DNA of 64,000 nucleotides from Selaginella moellendorffii (taxonomy: Eukaryota > Streptophyta > Lycopodiopsida > Selaginellales > Selaginellaceae). The notes under the pieces were generated by a model. That model saw nothing but the letters and a program-made list of their open reading frames with translations. It did not search any database and was not told the origin of the DNA. The translations under genes were made by a program, and so were the position numbers. Shown one piece after another: positions 46,205 through 56,093 of the stretch (within the stretch, counting starts at the first letter, position 1; the number at the start of each line of letters is the position of its first letter). The DNA lies in assembly GCF_000143415.4 (NCBI RefSeq), contig NW_003314265.1:3066559-3130558 (forward strand). The letters are read 5' to 3'.

Positions 46205-46900
46205 TGTGAGAACATGTCGAAGCCGATACAATGTGCAAGGCCTGGACTCGGCTGATGCGCAACGATCCATGCTTCAAGCGGCTGGTGGGGACACTGCTGC
46301 CACAGACGCTCCTTCTGCTGTGAACAAGAAAACGGGGAGACCGCAAATGCGCTCTACAGGTGTTGACGATATGGCAGCGAGTAGCAACGCCAATGGGTGC
46401 ACACTTGGTATATGAAATTACATGCTGGAAGTCGGAGGCCAAATTGGGGTGCTTGTGAGGCACGACTCCAGACTGTTGGTGCTGGATAGGGAGAGGTGAA
46501 TGTGGAAGGAAGTGTCATCCTAAGGAGCCTTTTTCGACCATAGGGAGTGTTGCACAGTGGGCAGTCTAACATTCGTGGTGTGGGTGAGAAGGATCCTAGT
46601 CTTTGATTCTCAAAGCCTGGTATGGGCATGGCATGAGATGGAAAATGAGGCTGATTATAGTGAACAAGCTCCAGAGTGTGGAGCTTGACTTCAAGAAGAT
46701 GAACCAAGTTTGTGCCAGCAGGTATCACAATGCCTACTGGATTCATGAGACTGATGGATGCTTCTCAGGTACGCTGATGAATGCTTACATGCTTTTTGTT
46801 TTCAGGGTTGATTGTGAGCAGTGGAGCGGAGCAATGTTTTTGTTTTTGCTAGCTGACTGTTGGTTAATGCAAGGGGGTGTTTGAAGGAGGTGAAACTGAG
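46205..46900 (+). pseudogene. F-box/kelch-like gene fragments
   Basis: Plus-strand pieces such as LVYEITCWKSEA near 46,409 and ILVFDSQSLVWAWHEMENE near 46,590-46,640 resemble the repeat region of plant F-box/kelch proteins. A block at 46,250-46,350 is the inverse of 3600-3690, next to the F-box fragment there. Frames are broken, so this is a decayed or captured gene piece. Confidence 0.5.
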
Positions 46901-47646
46901 CTAGGCTGGTTCACCAGGCCTTTGCAATTCTGAAGAGTACAAGAAAACTAGTACGTTCTCCATTTTTGTCGGTGACAAGCCTTTGTTTGAATGTCTACAG
47001 AGAAGAGCTAATAACCTTTTCCAGCTTGAGGTGATCTAATCTGAAAATTAGCATTCAAGAGAGAGCACTATGTCAAAAGTTAGAGCGTGAGGTTCATTTG
47101 ATTGTATCATAAAATATTATCATTACCAAAACATTTATGTTTTTAGAATTTGATTAGCCATTAAGTATAGAAGTTGCTATGTTTTTTAAAAAAAAAATTC
47201 ATCAATTGTATTTTCAGGTTTACCTAGAAAAAATTTCTTTGTTTCTGTCATATTAGAAAAGATAAGAGAATCAAGGCCATACAACATGACAACATGATAC
47301 ATTGTGACACTTAGTGTTATTTCTATTCCATTTTGTTTTTCGTGCTGAGTTTGAGGTTAGAGGCTAGAGCTATATATATATATATATATATATCTCCTAT
47401 GTAAAAGCGATCACCACATACATTTCTTTCTCTTGTTTTATGGCAATGTAATTTATGGCTATAAATTTCAAAGGTTATGTTTTCTCCAATTTAGCTTAAA
47501 ATTATTATAACATCTATAAAATACTGTTTAAAACTTTAGAGTTTTATTCTATAATAAAACACAATTTAGAAGCTCTAATTTTCATCCAAAATTAAAACTC
47601 TTCGAAATCGCGGCGCGCCAACTTAATGTATTGTCATGTAAAGATT
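46901..47646. other. AT-rich intergenic sequence
   Basis: No supported gene. Contains a TA dinucleotide run at 47,371-47,393. Confidence 0.5.
47371..47393. repeat. (TA)n microsatellite
   Basis: Twenty-three bases of uninterrupted TA repeat. Confidence 0.95.
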
Positions 47647-48072
47647 TTAAGATTCACTGTCTTTGTAATGCTTCAAGTTTTTAATACTACAGCAATAACC
47701 ATGACAAACACAAAGAGTATCTTGATCTGCTGAATGAGATGATCTCAGCATGCTAGTGATCTTGATCACTAAATTAGAGCTATTGGAACTTGGTTCTTGA
47801 GCAAGACTAATTGATTTTGCCTGCATAATATATAGTTAATTTTGTCAATTATATTCTAGTTATTTACTCCCGGCCATTTTACCTTATTGTTTTGATCGAT
47901 CTTCTAATTCTATAGTTTAAACAATCTAGGAAGGAAAACTTACGTGCTTGTTGATGAAAACCGGGCTCTTAATCTCGGGATCTATTCCAACGACACGATC
48001 AGCTTCCAGAGCTACAGCGATATACTCCAGGTACAAGTTTTTGGAGAGGATGGTGACAGAGATTTGAAACAT
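47647..48072 (-). CDS. Small spliced ORF of unknown function
   Basis: Exon 1 runs 48,072-47,944 (43 codons from ATG) and exon 2 runs 47,820-47,647 (57 codons plus stop). They are joined by an intron with GTAAGT donor and TATGCAG acceptor in phase 0, giving 100 residues. The first exon encodes a regular amphipathic-looking stretch (ILSKNLYLEYIAVALEADRV). The second is serine-rich and ends with a cysteine cluster (CVCHGYCC). I recognise no family. An upstream exon is possible: a CTAG acceptor lies just before 48,080 and the frame stays open up to it. This could be the 3' end of a larger gene or a decayed one. Confidence 0.4.
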
Positions 48073-48596
48073 ATGATTGCCTAGATTGGAGTGTTCCCAA
48101 TAAACAATATCTAGCGATGGATGAAAGGAGTTTAGAGATGGCTAATACGATCAAAGTTTTCTGGCTAGGAACTATATTCATTGATAGTTCCATCGCATGA
48201 GCACAGCTTCTTGTACATTGTTCTATTTCAGTTTTTGATACTCAGTTACAACCTTGTTTACTCCCTGTAGTGAACAGTAAAAAAAGGAACAAGGATGCCG
48301 TGAGCAAGATTTACTTTCAAAAGCGATGATCACAAATCAAGAGCTGAAGCTTCGCTGTTAAAATTATCGTCATTTGTAGTGTTCTTTGAATAGATGACAT
48401 TTTCAAGAGAATCCCACCTTTTTTTCCTATTCCAAGTCTTTTTCTCTCTTGTCCATTTGAGGCTTGGCTTTCTCAGAGCCACATAATCCATCTAATCATA
48501 TCAAAGGCCTGATACTAGAAATCCGATTAGTTTGCAATGAATTTTTATACTTCCTGTTTTATATTTTTTTAGTTAAACTTTGTCGTTTAAAAAGTT
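48073..48596. other. Intergenic region, promoter side of the maturase
   Basis: AT-rich, no supported gene. It separates the minus-strand small ORF from the plus-strand maturase and so may hold both promoters. Confidence 0.4.
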
Positions 48597-48621
48597 CTAG
48601 GGTTTATGCCTTAAACCCTAG
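48597..48621 (+). promoter_or_regulatory. Inverted telo-box pair upstream of the maturase
   Basis: CTAGGGTTTA (48,597-48,606) and TAAACCCTAG (48,612-48,621) form a perfect 10-bp inverted repeat with a 5-bp spacer, ending 10 bp before the maturase ATG at 48,632. Each arm is a telo-box-type motif known from plant promoters. Confidence 0.6.
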
Positions 48622-48631
48622 GCAGAGAAAC

Positions 48632-51100
48632 ATGGCACGGGTGTGGCGCGTCGCGATTTCTCGGCCTCGATCGCCTGGTAGGCAGCTCCATCGATCCAGC
48701 ATTTCTCATTCTTGGTATAGGTCTGGGCGGCACAAGCTACTGCACGCTCTCCCAAGCCATGGTCGAAGCAGTGCAAGAACAAGGGCAGGACGATGCTGGC
48801 GATGAAGACTACAGGAGGGATGTGGAGCAGACTGCGCTGGATTTCGTGCTCGCCGAGGGCTGCTTTGGCCTCATTCCATTGCCATCGCAGGGCCAGGGGA
48901 GGCGGCTGGACAGGATCTTGGAGCTGTGCCGGGGCCCGAATGGGAGGTACGAGAATCTCATAGACATTGTCTCGGATAAGAACACATTGCTTGCTGCTTA
49001 CCAGAGGCTCAAGGTCAGGCCGGGTCTCAAGATTCCACAGCTTGGATCGGGCGAGCTGCCTCTAAACTGGCTGAGATTGACGCGCGAGAGTCTCCTCGCC
49101 GGGGCCTATGAGTTTCAACACTACCACGCCAGGAACGTGTTTAGAAAGTTTGGAGCTCGTGCTACTCAGCACACTCTCGCCGACCGCTACACCTTTCTCC
49201 TCGTAAACCTCTGGGCTATGCGGACCAAGCGAGCGGAGATCTTCTCGGGCAACTGCGAGTTCTACTGGAAGAAAGGCAGGCGGGATCCCTTGAGGAGCTT
49301 CAACTTGGATTTCTTCCTGGACTACGGCCTTCACAGCAAGTATAAGCATCCACTCTCCAGTCCATTTCCGCCGGTGGGGGACTTGATCGTCCAAGAGGCC
49401 ATGCAGATGGCTCTGGAGAAGATCTACGAGCCTTTGCTCTCCCCAAAAGCTCACGGGTATCGTCCCAACAGAGGGTGCCACACTTTGTTGGAGGACGTAA
49501 GGAGTAACCGGTGGCTGGGAGTTTGCTGGCTGCTCGAGTTTAACTTCGACAACATCTACGCCAAGATAGACACGGATTTGCTAGCCTCGATGCTTGAGCA
49601 AGAGATCGAAGACAAAGGTTTCGTGGAGCTAATACTCAAGCTGTTCGACGTGAAGGCCACCGTTGCCGAGGACGTCAAGTACTCGCCGAAGACCCTGGCC
49701 AAGAACCCGCAGTTGGCGAAGAATAAGTACGAGCACGAAGAGCTTGGAGTCCGGAGATCCGTTTTAGCACCGCTACTCTGTCACGTCTACCTGCGATCGC
49801 TGGACGACGAGATCTCTCGGATGATTCTGGAGCAGGAGAGGGTGCCAACAGACCGTGGACGACGGACGATTTTCAACGTCCGCTCCAATCCAGTCCCAGC
49901 CAGCAAGGAGCTTCCCATCAACTTGCAGTACGTGCGCTACCTGGACGAGTTTGTGGTGGGAGTCGGGGCCTCAAGGGCCATTGCCGAGAGAATACAGGCT
50001 CTGATACTAAAGTTCATGAAAACGGAGCTTCATCTGGAGCCAGACTACGCTTCGTACGTGGACATAAGCTTCGGGTCGACGCTTTTCCTTGGGATGAGGA
50101 TCACGGCTGCTGAGTCGACGTATGATCCCCGGACAGAAGCAAAAAGGCTGGAGAAACGCCGGAGGAGCAAGTTCCGGAACGTCAAGCTGAGAGAACTTCG
50201 TGAGCGGGTGTGGTCGGACAGGATGAAGAGATTGACGCTGCATGCCTGGATGCTGGGACTCCGAAAAGTAAGTCGGGAGCTCCCGGACCTCGAACAGTGC
50301 AAGAGCATGGTCCGTCTAAAATCCGAGAATATGGTCAGGGACTTCACCATTGCCAAGTTGAGGAGTGGAATGACAAGGCTGGCCGTGGAAGAGCTACTCA
50401 ACACCGAGAACGCTGTGTTCTACAACATGTCTGCCCTTGGGATCCCGGAGGAGATAACCAAGGCTCATCAGCACTTGACGGACTTGCTCGAGAAGCACTA
50501 CAGGAGCATCTTGAAGGAGAACCGAGATCCAAAGCCGGTCCTGCCGAAGAACAAGTCCAAGAGATTGGAGATGGTGCAGACGTATGGAGCTCTTCCAATT
50601 CGGCTCATTGCGCCGCTGGACACCATCATGGCCGAGCTGCGCTACATCGGAATGATCAAGCCCGACTCCATCCGCCCCGACGCTGTTTGCTCGTTTCTCA
50701 ACGCTCCGGACGAGTCCATCGTCTCTTACTTCGCGGCGATCGCCTACGCGCTGCTCGTCTACTACCGCTGCTCCGACAATTACATCAAAGTGAAGCGTAT
50801 CGTGGACTACCAAGTGCGATGGTCGGCGCTCATCACCTTGGCTGCCAAGCACGACTTCACCACCAGGAAATCCATTCTCGAGTTCAAGCGAGGGCCACAG
50901 ATGGTGAAAGGCCAAGACGTTGTGGCGTCGCTGCCAAGCACCCCTGCCATCTCTCGGTTTGGAACGATGTTCTACGACAACATCCAGGAAACAATGCTTC
51001 AGCACATCATGTCAGGTACGTTATCTTGACTTTTGTTTCGTGTTTTGGTGATGAAACGCAGATAATTTTTGCAGGATCCCGGCGGCCTCGATCGCAGTGA
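48632..51100 (+). CDS. Nuclear-encoded organelle group II intron maturase (nMAT family)
   Basis: Three exons: 48,632-48,677, 48,721-51,015 and 51,075-51,100 (introns 43 and 59 nt), giving an exact frame of 788 residues. The first exon and the start of the second encode an arginine-rich, acid-poor leader (MARVWRVAISRPRSPG), typical of mitochondrial import, and then join the frame MVEAVQEQG. The reverse-transcriptase-like domain covers about residues 110-460. Its catalytic YADD is replaced by YLDE (near 422-425), so polymerase activity is unlikely. The maturase X domain lies at about 590-720 (YYRCSDN, LAAKH). No HNH endonuclease is seen. Such proteins bind and fold group II introns for splicing, usually in mitochondria. 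Which nMAT it is was not decided. Two broken copies of its 3' half lie at 2.4-4.6 kb. Confidence 0.9.
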
Positions 51101-51841
51101 CCATTAAACAGCAAGCAAGGAGGTGTTCATCTCTTTTTTCAACTCTTCCACCCCGCTTTTTCGTGAACAACGCGGGAGGTTGATCATACTTTCTTGCTGA
51201 AACTACAAGGCAAGGTAGGACTTTGCTAAAGGTGATTGAAGTTACTAAAGATGCTCGACCTTGTTGTTCTGGTCAGGCTGGAAGCTTCAAGGCCAGAGTG
51301 GAAAATGCGAGGAATTTTAGTAGGCATGCCCAGAATCCCGTGTTTGACGTTCTCCCATTTTAAACAAGAACATACGTCCTTTGCTTCTTCTAGCAACTTC
51401 GAAAGCTCTCGATTATCAACCACGTTATTGTTTTACTCGGGGATATTGAAAATTATTCCCGGAGTGACAAACACGAACCTCTGCTGGCCATAGACAACCA
51501 TACTATTAATCCGGGAGAGGTTATTTACCCTTTGCTATCGTTTTAAACAAGCTTAACTAAGATCGTGTGCCGGAAATGGACGCTCAGGATCGGTCCACCC
51601 CGCTAGAGTCCATCGCGGCTTTGGCTATGGAAGACGTCACTCTAGCGTTCTGGCAAGAAGCTCCATAACAAAGGGCTGCGTCCAATGCACTCTGATTCCT
51701 TCCCCTTGGATTTCTTTCCAAAATCTTCTTCTGCCACAATGCTATCATCTCTCCGTCGCGAATGAGGGCTTTTCCTCCATCTCCATCCTCGTGAGAGACA
51801 CGAATCCCTCCAATCCAATCCCCAATTCGATCTCTCCCAGG
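51101..51841. other. Intergenic and untranslated sequence
   Basis: 3' flank of the maturase and 5' flank/leader of the SAUR-like gene. Short ORFs on both strands (51,226-51,493) lack recognisable features. Confidence 0.45.
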
Positions 51842-52384
51842 ATGAAGATGAACCGGCTCATCGAGAAGCTGGATGCGATTCGCGGGGGAGGCGGGCGGCG
51901 CTCGGGCAGCGACGAGGATTCGTCCATGGATCTCTTCAGATCTTCTTCCAAGCTCTGGCGCTTCTCCACCTCGTACAGGGAGAGCCTCTCGCCCATCCTC
52001 CCCGGCGGCGAGGCGGCGGCGTCCAATTCCTCGCTGGCGGTGCTGCAGCGCAGGGGAGATCACCGCCTCCTCTCGTGCGTCAAATTCGCCAGGAAGGCCA
52101 AGAGCAATCTGGTGACGCTCCTGGTGGGCAAGGAGGACGAGGAGCGGCAGGCGTTCCAGGTAGAGCCCCAGATCCTGGACCACGCCATCGTGCAATGCCT
52201 GCTCGAGAGATCCAACTTCGTGGCCGCGGGGCTTAGGGCGGGCGAATCGCCGCTGTACGAGGAGGACATCCTGCTCGATTGCGACGCCATTCTCTTCGAG
52301 CACATCCTGTGGCTGCTCAGCCGGGACGATCCATCGCTGCGCAACTTCAATCTCGAGGAGCTCATGGAGTTTTACACAATGTGA
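51842..52384 (+). CDS. SAUR-like auxin-responsive protein
   Basis: Intronless, 180 residues from the ATG at 51,842. An in-frame ATG at 51,791 would add 17 residues, but MKMNRLIEKL at the later start is the usual beginning of this group. The C-terminal half fits the SAUR core: AFQVEPQILDHAIVQCLLERS, then PLYEEDILLDCDAILFEHILWLL, in place of the common Y-L-x-HP-x-F-x-x-LL and L-x-IPC-D-x-x-x-F. SAURs are small plant proteins that promote cell expansion by inhibiting PP2C.D phosphatases. The sequence is longer than typical SAURs (about 100 residues), with an extended serine/glycine-rich N-terminus. Lack of introns is usual for the family. Confidence 0.72.
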   Translation: MKMNRLIEKLDAIRGGGGRRSGSDEDSSMDLFRSSSKLWRFSTSYRESLSPILPGGEAAASNSSLAVLQRRGDHRLLSCVKFARKAKSNLVTLLVGKEDEERQAFQVEPQILDHAIVQCLLERSNFVAAGLRAGESPLYEEDILLDCDAILFEHILWLLSRDDPSLRNFNLEELMEFYTM

Positions 52385-52835
52385 TCGATCATAGCCCCTT
52401 TCTTCCTTCCTCTTTCTTGGTTCTTTCTTCTCTGGCGATTGATCGACCCGCGATGGATGAGATACATTGGATCGATCGATCGAGCAGGGAGAGTTAAATG
52501 GTGATCGAGCAAACGATTATATGGAAATTCGATTGAAACACGAAGACGAATCGATTGATAGGTAGGCCGACCTTCCTTTCTTCCGTTGGGATTCTTCCTC
52601 GCCCTTTTTAAGAGGTTTTTTGTTCTTTCTTGTTGCCTTCCATTAGATAGGTTGGTGGAGATAGAGAGAGCTCATTCTCCTCCATGTTTCTTTATATGCG
52701 TACGGCCGTGAAACTTGGCCACATGGCCATTTCAGGGCTAACGTGTCTAAATTTAAAATATTTCGCGGCAATTTTAATAGCCCTAAAACAGAGCACACGA
52801 GAAGAACACGAGAACACGAGAGGAGAAAGTAAGCA
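52385..52835. other. Intergenic region between convergent genes
   Basis: 3' flanks of the SAUR-like (+) and NPH3-family (-) genes. No gene seen. Confidence 0.5.
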
Positions 52836-55172
52836 TCAAACCAATGAATGGGTTCGCCGATGTCGCCGCCTCACTTGAGGAGCCGCCACCCCCGCCGCCC
52901 TCGCCGCCGCCGCCGCCGCCTTGAGCGATCCTTCATCAAGATCATCCTCTGGCGGCGGCGCTGGCTGTGGCGGCTTCATCACGTCCTGCGGCTTTAGCGC
53001 GTGCGGCCTCGATCGGCAGCCCAGCTTCTTGGCCAGCGAGAAGCTCGACATCATCGACGCCGCGAGCACGGCGTGACTGCTCTTCACTCCACCGCCGCCG
53101 CCGCCGCCGCTCTTCCCGTTTCCAATCTTCTCAATCTCCTGCCTCATCTGCGTGCACTCCTTCTCCAGCTCGATCACGCGGCTCCTCATCCGATCCATGT
53201 CCACCTTCATCACTTGGTTCTCGCGTAGCACATTCGCCCAGCCTTCTCCACCACCTCCTCCTCCTGCTGCTGCTCGATTCGATGCAGCGGCGGCGGCGGC
53301 GGCGGCGGCGCCACTGGCAGCGTCGCGTGGGTTCTGGTAAGCTGGCCGCGACGCCTCCACGTTCTCGGACACGAGGAAGCAGCCGGCGATGGCGGTCCGG
53401 AGCTGCAGCTGCTCGAAGAACAGCACCTGGACGACGACGCGGAGGGGCAGGCGCTCGTTCTGAGCGGCGTGAGTGCACGCCTCGAGCGAAAGTTTCTGGC
53501 AATCCATGGTGCGACACAGCTTCTCGCGCTCTAGCTCCGTCAACCAGTGATGAGCCTGGAACCAAGAACCAAAGTTATAGAAGAAACTCACGAAGGAGGT
53601 GGCACGAAGAACTTACCTTGAGATAGATATCAATCGCTCGGTACAGACCATCGTCCACCAGCCTCGCGTACTCGGGCAGCGATTCCGCCAGAGCCTGAAA
53701 CTTCCCCATCTTGAGATTCACGTCCGGTGCCACCTCCGCGAGGTACGCGTCCATGAGCTTGGCGACTTGCATCATTGGCGTCACCGCTCCATTGTTTGGC
53801 GAGCCGTCGTGATCATACGACAGGCTCACCAGGTTCCCCAGCGTGTTCACGGACGATCCACCACCATCGCTGCTCAGGAAATGCTCCACGATCCGCTGGA
53901 CGACGTCGATGTCGTAGAGGGTCTCCACTGTGTACGAGTAGTTCGGCATGAGGAGGTCGTCCAGCCCGGCCTGTTCCAGTTGCATACCAATCCTCGCTTC
54001 CAGGCTCGCCTTGCAATCGCTGCTTGCACCCAGGAGCATCGACAGCTTGAGCAGGCCGAAGAGAAATCGGACGGGGACGACCCCTTTCTGAGCCGGAAGA
54101 AGCCGCTGGATGGTCTCGAGTAGAATTCGTTGATCCACCTCAGAGAGCGTGGTGACGGGAGCCGAGTAGAGTCCACTCCGGGCGCTGCTACTTCCACCGC
54201 CGCCACCGCCTCCGCCACCTTCGCCTCTGCGGCGGTTTAATCCAGGGAGGTAGCGTTTTCCGTAACTCATCACTGCTCCAGCGACGATGTCGGGCTTCAA
54301 TCCGCGAACTTCCATCGCAGCCACCAGCCGCTCAAACATGCTCAGGCTGAGCGACGCGACGTCCTCGTACCACCAGTCGCTGCGAGAGTTCCTCGGCCGA
54401 GCCCCGGTGCTAATCCCGTTCCAGAGGACGCTGCCGCCGGGGCTTTGCATGGTGAGGTGGTGATCCATGAGCGGCCACCCGAACAAGCTCGGATCCGTGC
54501 ACGCCTTACTGGAGATCGAATCCACACACCGCTTGACAATCTGGAGCTTCTCCGCCTGCTCGAGCACCTTCTCGCACGACTGAAGCGCCCGCACCGAGTC
54601 CTTCCAGCTGCGGAGCACCACTTGGTTGAGAAAGCCTTCGGCCTTGACGATGAGATTGCCTTCGCCAAGCTGCTCGGTCATCTCTAGGTACTCGGCGGCG
54701 CAACGGAGCGGGACAATGTTGCTGGCGGTGAGCTCGAGCTTGACGCCGTAGCAGAACTTTGCGGCTAGCTCGAAGGACTCGGTGCCGCCAGGGATGCCAG
54801 CGAGCTGAACGACGCAGCCACGCTGCTCTTCATCGTCCTCGTCTTCGTCATCTTGGTTTCTAAGTTGATCGCGGCTCTCTAAGGACTCGGTGATGAGTTT
54901 CTCGAGAAGCCCGCTCTTGGACATGAGAGGAAACTACAAGAGACATGGATCAGAACAATTGGATAAGATATCCAGAATAGAACCTTGTGAAGGTGGAAAG
55001 TCATTTCGTCGACTTGGACAACCACATCGCTGGGAAGACCGGTCGTACAAAACCTGCGCAAGGAAAAGGAGGAGACAATGGGGCGAGAGATCTAGCAATT
55101 CCAAGCTTACCATGCTTGGCCTCTGCGAAGAAATCCCTCGCTCTTGGAGCCCAGCTTCATACTCGCCGCCAT
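52836..55172 (-). CDS. NPH3/RPT2-family BTB protein
   Basis: Four exons: 55,172-55,111, 55,053-54,984, 54,933-53,617 and 53,555-52,836. They give 722 residues in an exact frame. The start [16 protein letters not shown] followed by [15 protein letters not shown] is the family's N-terminus and opens the BTB domain (through about residue 140). The NPH3 domain runs from about 200 to 530 and contains [16 protein letters not shown] and [19 protein letters not shown] coiled coil follows (about 600-640), then glycine- and alanine-rich linkers. The family acts as substrate adaptors for CUL3 ubiquitin ligases and in phototropin signalling at the plasma membrane. The protein ends RRTHSLV, putting a serine at the antepenultimate position behind arginines, the 14-3-3 site known in Arabidopsis NPH3. 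The exon 2 donor (GTTCTA) is weak. A (GA)n run lies in the probable 5' leader. Confidence 0.95.
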
Positions 55173-55302
55173 TCGAATGCTGTGCGAGAAAAACTGCCGG
55201 GAGAGGAGAAAAACCCTCCGGAGTGAGTGATCTGGCGGAGCCTGGAATCTCGAGCAAAAAATTGGCTCTCCAGCAGAGTTCCTCGCGCTTCCCTGTGGGT
55301 GT

Positions 55303-55329
55303 GGAGAGAGAGAGAGAGAGAAAGAGAGA
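55303..55329. repeat. (GA)n microsatellite
   Basis: GA repeat reading (TC)n on the sense strand of the NPH3-family gene, about 130-155 bp before its ATG. CT-rich leaders near transcription starts are common in plant genes. Confidence 0.9.
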
Positions 55330-55701
55330 CTTCAAAGTCTCTCTATCTGTCTCTCTCTCCCTTTTGTTCCTTCTGCCTGCCTTTGAATTGGCGATGGAAG
55401 ACGCGCCAATCACATCAAGCGCACAATGCCGATGCGTGTCATCACCGGCGACGACTCAAACCCGACCAAGAACAGTCGAGCGCTAGCGCACACCCCCTCC
55501 CTCCTCATAATCCTCTCAAATCCCGACCTCGCCGACAAACCTCCTGGATTGAATGGCGCGACGGCGTTGCGCAGCGCGCTACGCCGCTCCCTTCCAGCTG
55601 CGATCTCTCTCGATCGCGGCAAGAACCCCGTCGGAAAGCGATCAATCCCCTCCCCTGTTCTTCGTGCCTGTCCCAAAGGCAAAACCCTTGCCCTGAATGA
55701 T

Positions 55702-55760
55702 CCGGTGGTTGGAATCGAACCGCTCACCGGGTCCTCCGTACAGCTACAAGCACCGTACGG
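55702..55760. other. Two adjacent perfect hairpins with a T-arm-like loop
   Basis: CCGGTG (55,702-55,707) pairs with CACCGG (55,725-55,730), enclosing GGAATCGAACC, whose complement is the tRNA T-loop/B-box GGTTCGATTCC. CCGTAC (55,736-55,741) pairs with GTACGG (55,755-55,760). No complete tRNA cloverleaf can be drawn. It may be a fragment of organelle or tRNA-derived sequence. Confidence 0.4.
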
Positions 55761-56093
55761 CCGAGGGGATTAAAGGGTGAAAGCGCCATTTCCTTTTGCG
55801 GGTTGGTGCTGGCATTTTGTTGTTGGATAGACTGACGCCACAGGATGTAGCTCTCGCGCGATCTCGTCCGTCCAATCTCTGGCGCTCGCTATACTGGCTT
55901 ACTGGCTACCTTTACACTTACAGCAGCCAGCAAGGCCAGAAGTGATTGATTTGTCTCTTTCAATTCAATTGCCTTTAGTTTTCATTTCACACTTTAGGGC
56001 TCCTTTAAAAGAAGATCGCATATTCTACAGGCTCACTGTATATTCGTTTACCTTCGTCGTCAATGGTCCTAGGTTGAAGAAGCGCTGACCACC

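Larger units (their letters stand above)
55173..56093. promoter_or_regulatory. Divergent promoter region of the NPH3-family and phosphogluconolactonase genes
   Basis: About 920 bp between two start codons on opposite strands. It holds the (GA)n run and a block at 55,540-55,770 with organelle-like hairpins. ORFs on both strands here (up to 198 codons) have no recognisable features. Confidence 0.5.

Noticed and set aside
48464-48805. 113-codon frame starting MAFSEPHN before the maturase
   Set aside because: Its useful part (MARVWRVAISRPRSPG) is better explained as the maturase targeting exon, which joins the main frame through a short GT-AG intron.
50394-51005. 203-codon minus-strand frame and a 296-codon plus-strand frame overlapping the maturase
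   Set aside because: Both are shadows of the maturase coding strand; the maturase frame has clear family motifs and these do not.
54890-55486. 198-codon plus-strand frame over the 5' end of the NPH3-family gene
   Set aside because: It overlaps NPH3 exons 1 and 2 antisense and shows no family features.
55697-55770. Candidate tRNA on the minus strand at the T-arm-like hairpin
   Set aside because: The T-loop-like sequence is present but the T stem does not pair as in a tRNA, and no anticodon or acceptor stem fits. On the plus strand a CGGCCGAGGGG stretch resembles a D arm but no B box follows.
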